From JAXLYX01 sp046351215 (lineage in GTDB: Bacteria > Myxococcota_A > Polyangia > Polyangiales > Houyiibacteriaceae), in NCBI GenBank assembly GCA_046351215.1, contig JAXLYX010000007.1, forward strand, positions 434,001 through 498,000: 64,000 nt of DNA, in the 5' to 3' direction. Made by a program: the position numbers and the translations under genes. Of the stretch, positions 52,633-62,883 are shown piece by piece. How positions within the stretch are numbered: position 1 is the stretch's first letter; every line of letters begins with the position of its first letter. Under the pieces are notes generated by a model. It did not search any database. It was not told the origin of the DNA and worked only from the letters and a program-made list of their open reading frames with translations.

Positions 52633-55600
52633 TCAGACCTGGATCTGGATGCCGAGCGCCTCGCGCAGGTTGAAGTAGCTGTCCGAGATGCTGAAGAGGA
52701 CGAGCTCCTTGATCTTGTCCTTCGGCGGGAGGTCCACGCTTCCGTCGGGCGGGAGCTGCTGGATCATCCGTGCCGCGGTCTCGAGGTCGTTGCAGACGAG
52801 GAAGCCCGCGCGGATCGCGGTGAGCTCGACGTTCTGCATCCAACGCTTGATGTCGGTGCTCCCGCCAGCGTCCACGAACCGGCGCGCGACCTGGCGGAGC
52901 GCGTCGAGCTGCGTGGCGCTGAGCGACTGACCGATCTGCTGAGCCCACGCATCCACCTGCGGATCCGCCGGGATGATGCCGGCGAGCCGGAGACCGGCGC
53001 GGAGGACCATGCCGAGCTCGGTGTGCGAGGTCAGGAGCCGGCGCACGAAGTGCTCCGGGCGGTAGTACGCGAGATGCCGGCCGGTCACGAAGGCCAGATC
53101 CTGCGGCGTGTAGTTCGAGAGCAGCGAGTTGCCCGCCTTGATCGCGGGCGGATTCGAGCCGACGACGTCGACGAGCCCGCCCGGGGTGTTCTGCATCAGA
53201 TACAGGCGGACCGGCATCTGGATGTTGAGCACCTGCTGCACGAAGCCGAACGTCTTCACGAACGTCACCGTGCTGTTCGCGACGTCGACCGGCTTCTCCT
53301 TCGTGAGGTTCAGCTGCTTGTCGTTGACCGCCTTCGCGGCCCAGACACCGATCGCCAGGATCTCCATCATCTTGGAGACGAAGCGGTCCTCGTCGGGGGC
53401 GAAGAGCTCCTTGATCCAGCGCTCGTTGTCCACGCGGGACGAGGGACGGATCAGGCCAGGCTGGCGGTACTGCTGGTAGAAGCTCGTCTGCTCCTGATCC
53501 GCCTTCTTGAGGAAGCTCAGGGTCGCAGCGAGGCACCACGCGCGGTCGTACTGACGTGCCTCGAAGTAGAGGCGGTAGAGCGCCTTGTACGAGTCGACGG
53601 CGTAGGGGTCCTGGCGGAGGAGCCACTGGTGCTCCGCGATCGCCTCGCCGACGCGCGCGGGGATCATGCCGTAGAGCTCGGCGAGGATCTGGTGCTCGGT
53701 GATCTCGTCGGGCTTGAGCGAGGACGCCATCCGGAACGCCTCGGCGGCGGCCTCGAAGTTCTTCTGGCGGTCACGGTAGATGAGACCGAGCGTGTGCCAG
53801 AAGTTGAACTCGAGGTCCGTCTGGCCCTTGCCGATGATGCGGTGGAGCATCTTGCGGTAGGCGCGCTCGAGGGCCTTCCAGTCCTTCTTGGCCGTCAGGA
53901 TCTTGTTGATGGCCTCGAAGGGCTTCAGCTGCTCGGCGTCGATGTCGAGCGCGGCGTTGAACCTCTCGACCGCACCGTCCACGTCCTTCAGCTCGTCGCG
54001 CAGGATGACGCCGACCGTGTACGCGTACTTCGCCTTGGCCGTCGGACGTCCGTCGAGCTCCGCGACGCGGTCGATCGTGTTGATGACGTCCGGCCACTGC
54101 TTCGTCGCCTGGTACGACTCGAGCAGCTTGTGCAGGACGACGTGGTTCTCCGGCTTGATGACCGAAGCCTCCACGTAGGCCTCGATGGCCTTCGGGTGGT
54201 TCTTCAGCTTCTCCTTCCAGAGGTCGCCGATCTGGTCGTAGAGGGCGAAGCGATCGTCGATCTCGTCCTTGACGTCGAGGATCTGCTTCTTGAAGTGGAT
54301 GACCTGCTCCCAGTTCGACTGCTCGGAGTAGAGCCCGACGACGGCCTCGAGGGTCGGCAGGTGGTGCGAGTCCTCGGCGAGCGCCTTGTCGAAGAAGTTG
54401 AGCGCCTTCGGCTTCTCGCCCTGTTCCCGCTTCGTCACGCCGAGGCGGTAGAGGATGTCCGTGTACTGCTCCGGATCGAGCGAGTCCCGGTGCATGAGCA
54501 GCATCTGGTAGAACTTCGCCGCGTTGTTCCAGTCCTTCGCGGCGAAGTGGGCGCCGGCGAGACCGATGAGGGTCGGGAGGTCACCCGACTCGAGCTGGTG
54601 CGCCTTCGCGAAGGCCTTGATGGCCTCGTCGGTGTCGCCGACCTCCATGGCCGTCGTACCGAGCATGAAGGAGAGGCGGTGCTGTTCCGATCCGTCGCGC
54701 TTCGCCGAGCCCTTCACCAGCATCTTGAGGAGCGGGAAGGCCGCGGGATGGCGTCCCGTGCGGGTGTAGACGTCGACCAGCGGGAGAGCCGCCTCTTCGC
54801 TGTCGGCATCCGACTCGAGCGCCTGCTCGTAGCACTGGACCGCGCGGTCGTGCTCCTCGAGCTGGTTGTCGTAGAGGCGACCCAGCTCGACGAGGCGCTG
54901 CGCCTTGACGCGCGGGTTCTCGCTGAAGCGGGCCTCCTGATCGAGCGTCTTCGCCGCGGCGAGCCACTCGCCGGAGTCGAGCTGGATCTTCCGCATCGCC
55001 TCGAGCGAGGGAAGGTGCGCGGGCTCGAGATCGGTCGCCTTGCGGTACTGCTCGAGCGCGCCGCCACGGTCCCCGAGCTCGTTGTCGAGCACCTGGCCCA
55101 TGCGGTACGCCAGGTCGACCTGGCGCGCCGGATCGCTCACGAGGCGGATGAGCTGGCCCATCATGTCGAGGGCGGAGCTGTGGTCGCCGCGCTTCGTGTA
55201 GAGGCGCGAGAGCACGTCGAGCGCCTCCTGGTCGTGCTCCTCGACGCCGAGGACGTTGAGGTAGCTGTCGATCGCGCGATCGACGTCGTCGAGCTCCTTC
55301 TGATGGACCTCGCCGATGGCCTTGTAGCAGCGGATCTTCTCACCCCGGTCGGGCGTCGCCTGCACGTGACGCTCGTAGGTGTCGATGAGCTGATCCCACT
55401 TCTTCATCGCGCGGTAGAGCCGCTCGAGGCCGTTGAGGGCGCCCTCGTGGTTCGGCGCGATGTCGACGACCTGCTCGAGGCGCTGCGCTGCGCGCTCGGG
55501 CTTGAGGAACTCCTCCTCCCACATGCTCGCCATCCACACGAGGATCGCGATGCGCTCGCGCTCCGTCTGGACGACGTCGAGCTCGGTCTCGAGGACCTCC

Positions 55601-58600
55601 ATGAGCTCGGTCCACTTCTGCGTCTGCGAGTACAGACGCTCGAGGCCCTTGAGCGCACGCAGGTTCGTGGCGTCGGTCTTGAGGACGTCCCGATACGTGT
55701 CGATGGCCTTCGCGGCGTCGCGGATGCGATCCTCGAAGGTCTCGCCGATGAGCAGCTTCGCCTCGACGATCTCGTCGTCGGCCGTCAGCACGCCCACCTT
55801 CTTCTGGAGGATGTCCAGGTAGGCGGGCCACTGCATCTGCTCGCGGTAGATGCGCTCGAGGGCGACCATCGCCGACAGGGTCGACGGGGCGATCTCGAGG
55901 GCCTTCAGGTAGAAGCCGGGAGCCTGATCGGGGACCCCGAGCTGGTTCTCGGCGAGGTCGCCCATCTGGACGTAGGTCGCCGAGAGGATCGCCGGATCCT
56001 TCGTCATCTCGACGAGGCGACCGAGCACCTGGGCGAGCGTGTCCCACTGCTGCGTGCTGCGGTACAGGTCCGCCATCTGCTGCATCGCGGGGACGTTGCC
56101 CGGATCGAGGGCGAGGATCTGCTGGTAGTAGGGGATCGCGTACTCGGGATGCCCGAGCTCGGCGCCGTACCACTTGGCGCAGTTCAGGCAGATCGCGATC
56201 TTGATCTCGGGATCGGTGACCTGCTGGAGCGCGGCGTTGGCGGCCGTGAGGAGCTCGTTCCACTTGCTGGCGGCGGCCGTCACGCGCTCGAGCTCACGCG
56301 CGGTGGCCCGGTTCGTGTAGTCCTCTTCCCACGCGATCTGGAGGGCGCTGAACGCCTGCTCGAGGTCGTCGAGCTTCGTCTCGTAGACCTTCGCCGCCTT
56401 CGAGAGGAGACCGACGCGCTCGCGCACGTTCTCGGTGTGCTCGTAGCGGGTCACGTAGAGGTCCGTGAGGTCCTCCCAGCGACCGGCCTCGGTGTGCAGC
56501 GTCTCGAGACGCTGGAAGGCGTACTCGTGGAGCGGCGCGATCTCCAGGATGCGCTGGAAGGCGCTCGTGCCGCCGTCCGCGTTCTCGAGCTGCTCGGCAT
56601 GCGTCGCGGCGATCGCGAGGAGCTGACCGATGCGGCTCTCCGCGTCGTCGAGCACGGCGGCGCGCTTCTCCATGACGCCGACGACGTCGTCCCACCCGTT
56701 GTCGTCGCGATGGATGAGCTCGAGGCCTGCCAGCGCGTCGAAGTTGCGGGGGTTGATGTCGAGGACGGAGCGGTACGCGTCCGCGGCGTCCATCGGCTGC
56801 TCGAGCTGGTTCTTGTAGATGGAACCGAGCTGCATGTAGCAGTGCTCGAGCGTCGCGTCGGGGAGCACGGCGGCCCCCACGTCGATGACGCGGTGGAGCG
56901 TCTGGGCGACGTCGTGCCAGTTGCTCGCCGCGCGGTGGATCTCGGCGATCTGGAAGAGGGCCTCGGTGTTGACGGGCTCGATGCCGAGCACCTGCTCCCA
57001 GCACTCGATGGCCTTCTCGGGCTTGCCGAGCTTCGAGTACCAGATGCGTCCGAGGTCCGTGTAGACCTGGATGCAGAGCTCCTCGTTGCCCTGGGCGCGC
57101 GCCTCCTCGGCCTCGCGCTCGAGGATGTCGACGAGGTCGCGCCAGTTCTTCTGGGCCGTCAGGATGTTGCCGATGGCGTTCAGCGCCTCGAGGTCCTCAC
57201 CGCGGATCTCGAGCACCTGACGCCACAGCTGGACCGACTTCGTCGGATCGCCGAGCTTGTCGGAGGCGAGGCGCGCCATCCGCGCGAGCAGGTCCGCTCG
57301 CTGGGTGTCGCCGAAGACGATCTCCAGCTCCTTCGCGAAGGCCGCGTAGAGATTCGGCCAGTCCGAACGACGCGTGTAGATGTCCTCGAGGGCCCGGACG
57401 GCCTCGAGATGCTCCGGATCGAGATCCGAGAGGATCCGGCGGTACACCGAGATCGCCTCGTCCGTACGATGCAGATCGTCCTCGAGGACGTGACCGAGCC
57501 GGTAGCTGAGCTCGATCTGGTCGTCCTTCCGATCCGAGACCGCGATGCGGCGCTTGAGCACGTCCGCGAGCGACTCGTGCGCACCGTGCGCGAGGTAGAT
57601 GCGGTCGAGGGCCGCGAGCGACTCCTCGTCCGAGCTCTTCACCGAGAGCACGAAGCGGTAGGCGCCCTCGGCGCGCTGGGTGTCTCCGAGCTCTTCCTCG
57701 AAGATGCGCGCCTGGCGACGGCCGAGATCGACCTTCGCCTCGGCGTTCGACGTGGCCTCGATGGCCGACGCGTAGGTGTCCGCGAGCCCGGCCCACTCGC
57801 CGAGCACGCCGGCGAGCCGCTCGGCCTCCCCGATCGACTGCTCGTTCGCGGCGTCCTCGAGCAAAGCGCGCTGATGCCACGCGAGGGCGAGCGAGCCGTC
57901 GGCCATCCGCTCCTCGGCGATCTCGGCGATGCGCTGCATCAGACCGACGCGCTGCGTCGCGTCCGACAGGAAGTGCAGCTGGACCTCGTGGACGCCGAGG
58001 AGGCGATCCCAGATCTCCTGCATGCGATAGAGCGGCTCGAGGATCTCGGCGATGGCCGTCGGACGCACGCCGGCGTCGAGCAGCCCCTCGAGGGCCACGA
58101 GCGCGTCCCGGTGGTCCGGGGCGGCCGAGAGGATGTCGCGGTACTGGCGGATCGCCCCGTCGACGTCGCCGAGGTAGTGCTGGAGCACCTGACCGAGGCG
58201 GTACTGGAACTCGAGGCTCTGCTCCGGATCCGCGGCCGACTGGATCTCGACCTTGAGGATCTCGGCGAGCTCGCGCCAGCGGCCGGTCGCCTGGTAGAGG
58301 CGATCGAGGGACTCGATGGCCTCCGTGTGCGCCGGATCGGCCTCGAACACGAGGACGTGGTGCGCGATGGCCGCGTCGACGTCGCCGATCTGCGACTCGT
58401 AGGCCTTCGCGGAGCGGAGCGCGAGGTCGACGACGTCGGCCGGGGACTCGGCCTTGATCTTCGCGATCTCGACGTCGTAGAGGCGCGTGACCTCACGCCA
58501 CCCGTCGACCGACGGTGCGAGGCGCTCGAGGTGCGAGATCGTGTCCTCGTTCCGGTTGTCGAACGGGAGCGCGCGCCCGTAGGCCTCGAACGACTTCGCG

Positions 58601-61600
58601 GGATTGTCGAGCGCGTCCTCCCAGAGCTGCGCGATCTGGTGGAGGAGCTCGACCTTCCGGGCGGGATCCTCCTCGTGCTCGTTCTGGACCTCGTGGACCC
58701 GGACGAGCTTCGCGAACTCGCCGGCCTGGCGGTAGACGGGCTCGAGCACGCCGGCCGCCGAAACGGGCACGAGCTTCTCGTCGATCATCGACTCGAGCGC
58801 CGCGAGCGTCGGCCCGTGGTCGGGGATCTGCTCGAGGATCTCGCGGTAGATGTCGACCGCGCGCGAGGCGTCGCCCAGCTTGCGGTGCCAGAGCTCGGCG
58901 ATGCGGTAGCGGTAGCTGATGACCTCGTCGGGCTCGTGCGCGAGGTCCGCCTCGCGCTCGAGGACGCTGAGGAGCTCCTGCCAGTTCTGGGTCTGCTGGT
59001 AGAGCGCGTCGAGGCGACCGATCGCGGTCAGATCCTCGGGATCGATCTCGAGGATGCGCTGATACGTGTCGATCGCCTTCGACACGTCGCCGAGCTCTCG
59101 CTCGTAGACGGCGCCGACCTCGACGTAGAGGCGCTTCTTCTCGTCGGGATCGTCGACGATGTCGGCCTTGCGCGTGTAGACCTCGAGGAGGCTCTCCCAC
59201 TTCTCGAGGCGCAGGTACAGCTCGATCAGCTTGTCGAGGGCCTGGAGGTCCTCCGGATCGAGCGTGAGGACCTGACGGTACACCTCGATGGCGTCGATCG
59301 GGCGCTCGAGGATCTCCTCGTACGTCGCCGCGCCGCGGAAGAGGTAGTCCTTCTGCTCGTCGACCGACGGGAGCATCGCGGACTTCGTGAGGTAGATCTT
59401 CGCGAGCTCCTCGTAGCGCTCGCCCTGGTGGTAGAGCCGCTCGAGCGAGCTCGCCGCGTCGAGGTGCGAGTCGTCGAGCTCGAGCACTCGCTTGTAGTGC
59501 TCGATCGCGCCCTGGAAGTCGCCGAGCTGCGTCTCGCGGATCTCGGCGGCCTTCACGTGGAGCGACGCGGCGAGCGCCGCGTCCTCGAGGCCCTGGACGC
59601 GCTCCTCGTAGACCTTCGCGAGGGCCTCGTAACCGCCCGTCGTCCGAGCGAGGCGCTCGAGCTGCTCCTGGGTGGTCGCGTTGGCGGGATCCTCGGCGAG
59701 CGCTCGCGCGAACGTCGAGAACGCCGAACCGAGATCGTCGATGGCGACCTCGTAGAGCTCCGCGATCCGGTGGAGCAGCTGCACGCGGCGCTCCGGCGAG
59801 CTCGCGTGACGCGCCTGGATCTCGTGGACGCCGATGAGCTTCTGGAACTCGCTCGCCGCCTGGTAGATCGGCTCGAGGATCTCGGCGATCACGACCTGGT
59901 GCTGCGGCTCGTTCAAGAGCCGCTCGAGCGCCGCGAGGGCGGGCGCGTTCGACGCGTCTCGCTCGAGCACCTGGCGGTAGATCTCGATGGCCGCCTCCGG
60001 CGCGCTCATCTTCGTCTCGCGCAGATCCGCGAGGCGGTTCATCAGGCCGATCTGGACGTCGGGATCCTGCGCGAGAGTGAGCTGGCGATCGACGTTGTCC
60101 GCGAGGTCGCTCCACATCGCCTGGCGCGCGAAGAGCTCGTCGAGCGCCGTGAGAGCGCGCTGGCTCGCCGGATCGATCTCGAGGATCTCCTTGAACACCC
60201 GGATGGCCTCGTGCGGCTCGCCGAGCTGGGCATCGTGGATGCCCGCCATCTGCGCGAGCAGGTCCTCCTGCTCGATCGGATCCTGCGAGAGCTCCGCCCG
60301 GCGGCGGAGCACGCCCACGAGGTCGCGCCAGCGCGAGGTCCGGCGGTACAGCGCCTCGAGCGCACCGAGGATCTCGAGATCGCCGGCGTCGATGTCGAGG
60401 CACTTCAGGTACGAGCCGACGGCGCCGTCCACGTCGCCGAGCTGGCTGTCCTGCATCGTGGCGGCCTTGATCCACAGCGTCCGGGAGAGGACGGGATCCT
60501 CGACCGCGCCCGCGAGCTCCTGGACGAGCGCGACGAGCTCCGGGAAGGCCTCTCGCTCGGCGGCGAGGATCTCGAGGCGACCGAGGGTCTCCTCGCTCTC
60601 GGGAGCCCCGCGCAGGGCCTCCGCGAGCGCCGCGAACGCCTTCGCCGCGTCCCCGATCCGCTCGTGATAGACCGAGCCGATCTTCGTGAGCAGCTCGAGC
60701 CGCTCCTGACCGTCCGCCGACCCGTCGTGGAGCACGCGGAGCGCACGGATGTGGTGCTCGTGATCCCCGCGAACCTCGTAGATGGGCTCGAGGATGCGGG
60801 CCGCGGGAACACCGACCTCGGCGTCCGCGAGCAGGTTCTCGAGGGCGAGGCGCGCTCCGTCGTGCTCCGGGACCAGCGTGAGCACCTCGCTCATGAGCTC
60901 GACGGCGCGCGGCTTCTGGCCGAGGTGCAGCTCGCAGGCGCGTCCGAGCCGGAACTTGAGGGCCGCGAGCTCCTCCTCGGACGGGGGACCGAGGTCGATG
61001 CGGCGCTCGAGGGTGCGCGCGAAGTCCTGCCAGCGGCCCTCGGACTCGAAGAGCCGATCGAGGGCGCGGTAGGCCTCGGCCTCGTCGTCACCCCACTCGG
61101 CGAGGATGCCCTGGTACGCCTGCACGGCGCTGTCGGCGTCCGCGAGCTCGTTCTCGAAGAGCGCGGCGCGCTCGTAGGCGAGCTGACGGCGCGCGTCCGA
61201 GTCGCCCTCGAGCTCGATGCGACGGTCGTAGATCTCGAGCAGCTCGGGATACCGGTTCGTCTGGCGGTAGAGCCCACCGAGGGCCGCGATGGCGTCGGCG
61301 TGGTCGTTCCGGACCTCGTACACCGAGCGGTACTGACGGATCGCCTCGGGGATCTTGCCGATCTGCGTGAGCACGCGACCGAGGTTCATGCGGAGGTCGA
61401 TCTGATCGTCCTCGACGTCGGCCGCCTCGATCGCCTTCGTGTACCCGGCGACGACGCGATCCCAACCGCTCACGCCGGGCGCGACGCGCTCGACGTCCTC
61501 GCGGACGACGTCCGCCATCGGCGCGAGCGAGAACGCCTCGAGGTAGCGCTCGAACGCCGTTTCCGCCTGCTTCAGGCGCTCTTCGTAGAGCAAGCCGGTC

Positions 61601-62790
61601 TCGCGCAACAGGGCGACGCGGACCTCGGGCTCCGTCACGTGACGGAGACGGACCTCGTAGACCCCGACGAGCTTCTTCGCATCGTTCGCCGCCTCGTAGA
61701 TCGGCGAGAGGGCCTCGGCGGCCTGGAGGTTGTTCGCGTCGAGCTCGAGCACCTTCTCGTAGGAGCGAGCGGCGCGCGGCGTCTGCTCCTTCTTCTCCTG
61801 CCAGAGACGGGCGACGCGGAAGAGGAGCGAGATGCGCTCGTCCTGCGGGACGTTCGTGTCGTCGGCCTCGCGCTCGACGAGACGGATGAGCTCGTCCCAC
61901 TTGCCGGACGGAGCGTAGAACTCCTCGAGCTCGTCCCAGGCCTTGATCGCGACGTAGCGACGCTTGAGCTGCTCCTGCGCGCGCTTGTCCTCGGGATCGA
62001 GCGTGAGGAGACGCTGGAACGCCCGGACGGCGCCGTGGTCGTCGTTCGTCTTGTCCGCGTAGATCATGCCGAGCTTCTGGAGCTGGTTCTTCAGCTCCGT
62101 CTCGTTCGACGTGACGCTCACGAGCGTCTCGAGGACCTGCGCCAGCTTCTCCCACTCCCTCGCGCGCTCGTAGAGGCTCGCGAGGTTCGTGAGGGCGTCG
62201 TGGTGCGTCGGCTCGGTCTCGAGGACCTTGGCCCAGAGGTCGATGCAGACCTCGGGCTTGCGGAGGCGCTGCGTCGCGAGATCGGCCATCTCGACGTAGC
62301 GCTGGGCGCGCGCCGACTCGGGAAGGAGCTCGGCTTCGCGCTGCATGACGCGGACGAGGCTCTCCCAGTCGCGGCGCTTCTCGTACATCTCCTTGAGCTT
62401 CGCGATCGCGTCGGCGTCGTGGGGCGAGAGCTCGAGGAGCTGTTCGAAGCACTTGATCGCCTCGGCCTGGTTGCTGGACCGCTCGATGTAGAGCGTTCCG
62501 GCCTGGCGGAAGAGGTCGATCCTCTGGTCCCGGTCGACGACGATCTGCGCCTTCTGCAGGATCGACTTGATCACGTCCGACCAGCGCTTCTGCCCTTCGA
62601 ACTTGACGATCGCCGCGTCCAGCTCGGCAATCTGCGCGAGCTCGGCGTCGGTCAGCTGGCGGGGCGCGCCCTCGGCGCTCGCCGACTCGGCGACGGCGGC
62701 ATCAGCAGCCTCGGCGGGAGCCTCGTTGCTCTCGGCCGCGGTCTCGTCGATCTCGTGGACATCATGCTCGGACACGGTTGCCTCCGTCAT
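52633..62790 (-). CDS. Giant TPR-repeat protein with M48-pseudopeptidase-like C-terminus
   Basis: 3385 residues with no signal peptide, so probably cytoplasmic. After a Glu/Ala-rich N-terminus (1-45), about 3000 residues consist of dozens of TPR-like helical hairpins. Units follow patterns such as AIxxYxxILExDPExxxALxxLxRLYxxxxxWxxL, many with a conserved Trp before the next helix. The last about 250 residues are different. LAFVTGRHLAYYRPEHF (about 3232-3248) aligns with the M48 metallopeptidase pattern LAFVLGHELAHYRxGH, with HExxH replaced by RHLAY. VELTAIRAGFL (about 3321-3331) matches the M48 region around the third ligand (ExxADRAG), where Glu is kept. It is thus a large scaffold ending in what seems to be an inactive peptidase domain. 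Giant TPR proteins such as AgmK occur in myxobacterial gliding machinery; homology is not established here. A TPR lipoprotein gene lies 93 bp upstream. Confidence 0.9.
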   Translation of the reverse strand: MTEATVSEHDVHEIDETAAESNEAPAEAADAAVAESASAEGAPRQLTDAELAQIAELDAAIVKFEGQKRWSDVIKSILQKAQIVVDRDQRIDLFRQAGTLYIERSSNQAEAIKCFEQLLELSPHDADAIAKLKEMYEKRRDWESLVRVMQREAELLPESARAQRYVEMADLATQRLRKPEVCIDLWAKVLETEPTHHDALTNLASLYERAREWEKLAQVLETLVSVTSNETELKNQLQKLGMIYADKTNDDHGAVRAFQRLLTLDPEDKRAQEQLKRRYVAIKAWDELEEFYAPSGKWDELIRLVEREADDTNVPQDERISLLFRVARLWQEKKEQTPRAARSYEKVLELDANNLQAAEALSPIYEAANDAKKLVGVYEVRLRHVTEPEVRVALLRETGLLYEERLKQAETAFERYLEAFSLAPMADVVREDVERVAPGVSGWDRVVAGYTKAIEAADVEDDQIDLRMNLGRVLTQIGKIPEAIRQYRSVYEVRNDHADAIAALGGLYRQTNRYPELLEIYDRRIELEGDSDARRQLAYERAALFENELADADSAVQAYQGILAEWGDDEAEAYRALDRLFESEGRWQDFARTLERRIDLGPPSEEELAALKFRLGRACELHLGQKPRAVELMSEVLTLVPEHDGARLALENLLADAEVGVPAARILEPIYEVRGDHEHHIRALRVLHDGSADGQERLELLTKIGSVYHERIGDAAKAFAALAEALRGAPESEETLGRLEILAAEREAFPELVALVQELAGAVEDPVLSRTLWIKAATMQDSQLGDVDGAVGSYLKCLDIDAGDLEILGALEALYRRTSRWRDLVGVLRRRAELSQDPIEQEDLLAQMAGIHDAQLGEPHEAIRVFKEILEIDPASQRALTALDELFARQAMWSDLADNVDRQLTLAQDPDVQIGLMNRLADLRETKMSAPEAAIEIYRQVLERDASNAPALAALERLLNEPQHQVVIAEILEPIYQAASEFQKLIGVHEIQARHASSPERRVQLLHRIAELYEVAIDDLGSAFSTFARALAEDPANATTQEQLERLARTTGGYEALAKVYEERVQGLEDAALAASLHVKAAEIRETQLGDFQGAIEHYKRVLELDDSHLDAASSLERLYHQGERYEELAKIYLTKSAMLPSVDEQKDYLFRGAATYEEILERPIDAIEVYRQVLTLDPEDLQALDKLIELYLRLEKWESLLEVYTRKADIVDDPDEKKRLYVEVGAVYERELGDVSKAIDTYQRILEIDPEDLTAIGRLDALYQQTQNWQELLSVLEREADLAHEPDEVISYRYRIAELWHRKLGDASRAVDIYREILEQIPDHGPTLAALESMIDEKLVPVSAAGVLEPVYRQAGEFAKLVRVHEVQNEHEEDPARKVELLHQIAQLWEDALDNPAKSFEAYGRALPFDNRNEDTISHLERLAPSVDGWREVTRLYDVEIAKIKAESPADVVDLALRSAKAYESQIGDVDAAIAHHVLVFEADPAHTEAIESLDRLYQATGRWRELAEILKVEIQSAADPEQSLEFQYRLGQVLQHYLGDVDGAIRQYRDILSAAPDHRDALVALEGLLDAGVRPTAIAEILEPLYRMQEIWDRLLGVHEVQLHFLSDATQRVGLMQRIAEIAEERMADGSLALAWHQRALLEDAANEQSIGEAERLAGVLGEWAGLADTYASAIEATSNAEAKVDLGRRQARIFEEELGDTQRAEGAYRFVLSVKSSDEESLAALDRIYLAHGAHESLADVLKRRIAVSDRKDDQIELSYRLGHVLEDDLHRTDEAISVYRRILSDLDPEHLEAVRALEDIYTRRSDWPNLYAAFAKELEIVFGDTQRADLLARMARLASDKLGDPTKSVQLWRQVLEIRGEDLEALNAIGNILTAQKNWRDLVDILEREAEEARAQGNEELCIQVYTDLGRIWYSKLGKPEKAIECWEQVLGIEPVNTEALFQIAEIHRAASNWHDVAQTLHRVIDVGAAVLPDATLEHCYMQLGSIYKNQLEQPMDAADAYRSVLDINPRNFDALAGLELIHRDDNGWDDVVGVMEKRAAVLDDAESRIGQLLAIAATHAEQLENADGGTSAFQRILEIAPLHEYAFQRLETLHTEAGRWEDLTDLYVTRYEHTENVRERVGLLSKAAKVYETKLDDLEQAFSALQIAWEEDYTNRATARELERVTAAASKWNELLTAANAALQQVTDPEIKIAICLNCAKWYGAELGHPEYAIPYYQQILALDPGNVPAMQQMADLYRSTQQWDTLAQVLGRLVEMTKDPAILSATYVQMGDLAENQLGVPDQAPGFYLKALEIAPSTLSAMVALERIYREQMQWPAYLDILQKKVGVLTADDEIVEAKLLIGETFEDRIRDAAKAIDTYRDVLKTDATNLRALKGLERLYSQTQKWTELMEVLETELDVVQTERERIAILVWMASMWEEEFLKPERAAQRLEQVVDIAPNHEGALNGLERLYRAMKKWDQLIDTYERHVQATPDRGEKIRCYKAIGEVHQKELDDVDRAIDSYLNVLGVEEHDQEALDVLSRLYTKRGDHSSALDMMGQLIRLVSDPARQVDLAYRMGQVLDNELGDRGGALEQYRKATDLEPAHLPSLEAMRKIQLDSGEWLAAAKTLDQEARFSENPRVKAQRLVELGRLYDNQLEEHDRAVQCYEQALESDADSEEAALPLVDVYTRTGRHPAAFPLLKMLVKGSAKRDGSEQHRLSFMLGTTAMEVGDTDEAIKAFAKAHQLESGDLPTLIGLAGAHFAAKDWNNAAKFYQMLLMHRDSLDPEQYTDILYRLGVTKREQGEKPKALNFFDKALAEDSHHLPTLEAVVGLYSEQSNWEQVIHFKKQILDVKDEIDDRFALYDQIGDLWKEKLKNHPKAIEAYVEASVIKPENHVVLHKLLESYQATKQWPDVINTIDRVAELDGRPTAKAKYAYTVGVILRDELKDVDGAVERFNAALDIDAEQLKPFEAINKILTAKKDWKALERAYRKMLHRIIGKGQTDLEFNFWHTLGLIYRDRQKNFEAAAEAFRMASSLKPDEITEHQILAELYGMIPARVGEAIAEHQWLLRQDPYAVDSYKALYRLYFEARQYDRAWCLAATLSFLKKADQEQTSFYQQYRQPGLIRPSSRVDNERWIKELFAPDEDRFVSKMMEILAIGVWAAKAVNDKQLNLTKEKPVDVANSTVTFVKTFGFVQQVLNIQMPVRLYLMQNTPGGLVDVVGSNPPAIKAGNSLLSNYTPQDLAFVTGRHLAYYRPEHFVRRLLTSHTELGMVLRAGLRLAGIIPADPQVDAWAQQIGQSLSATQLDALRQVARRFVDAGGSTDIKRWMQNVELTAIRAGFLVCNDLETAARMIQQLPPDGSVDLPPKDKIKELVLFSISDSYFNLREALGIQIQV

Positions 62791-62883
62791 TCGCCGATCG
62801 CCAGAAGGGACGGAGCTCCAGGGGAGCCGTCGTCCGCTCGGTGAGGAAGGATTGGATCAGGTGGCGTGCGCTCATGCGCTCGC

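Noticed and set aside
52633..62790. Recent tandem duplication within the giant TPR gene
   Set aside because: The units share only the TPR pattern; I could not find two units with near-identical DNA, so the repeats look old and diverged.
52594..62844. A 3416-codon open frame on the plus strand opposite the giant TPR gene
   Set aside because: It is the mirror of a frame that avoids TTA, CTA and TCA codons, which are rare in GC-rich genomes. Its translation is a Glu/Leu/Arg/Val-biased string without domains, while the minus frame has clear TPR periodicity.
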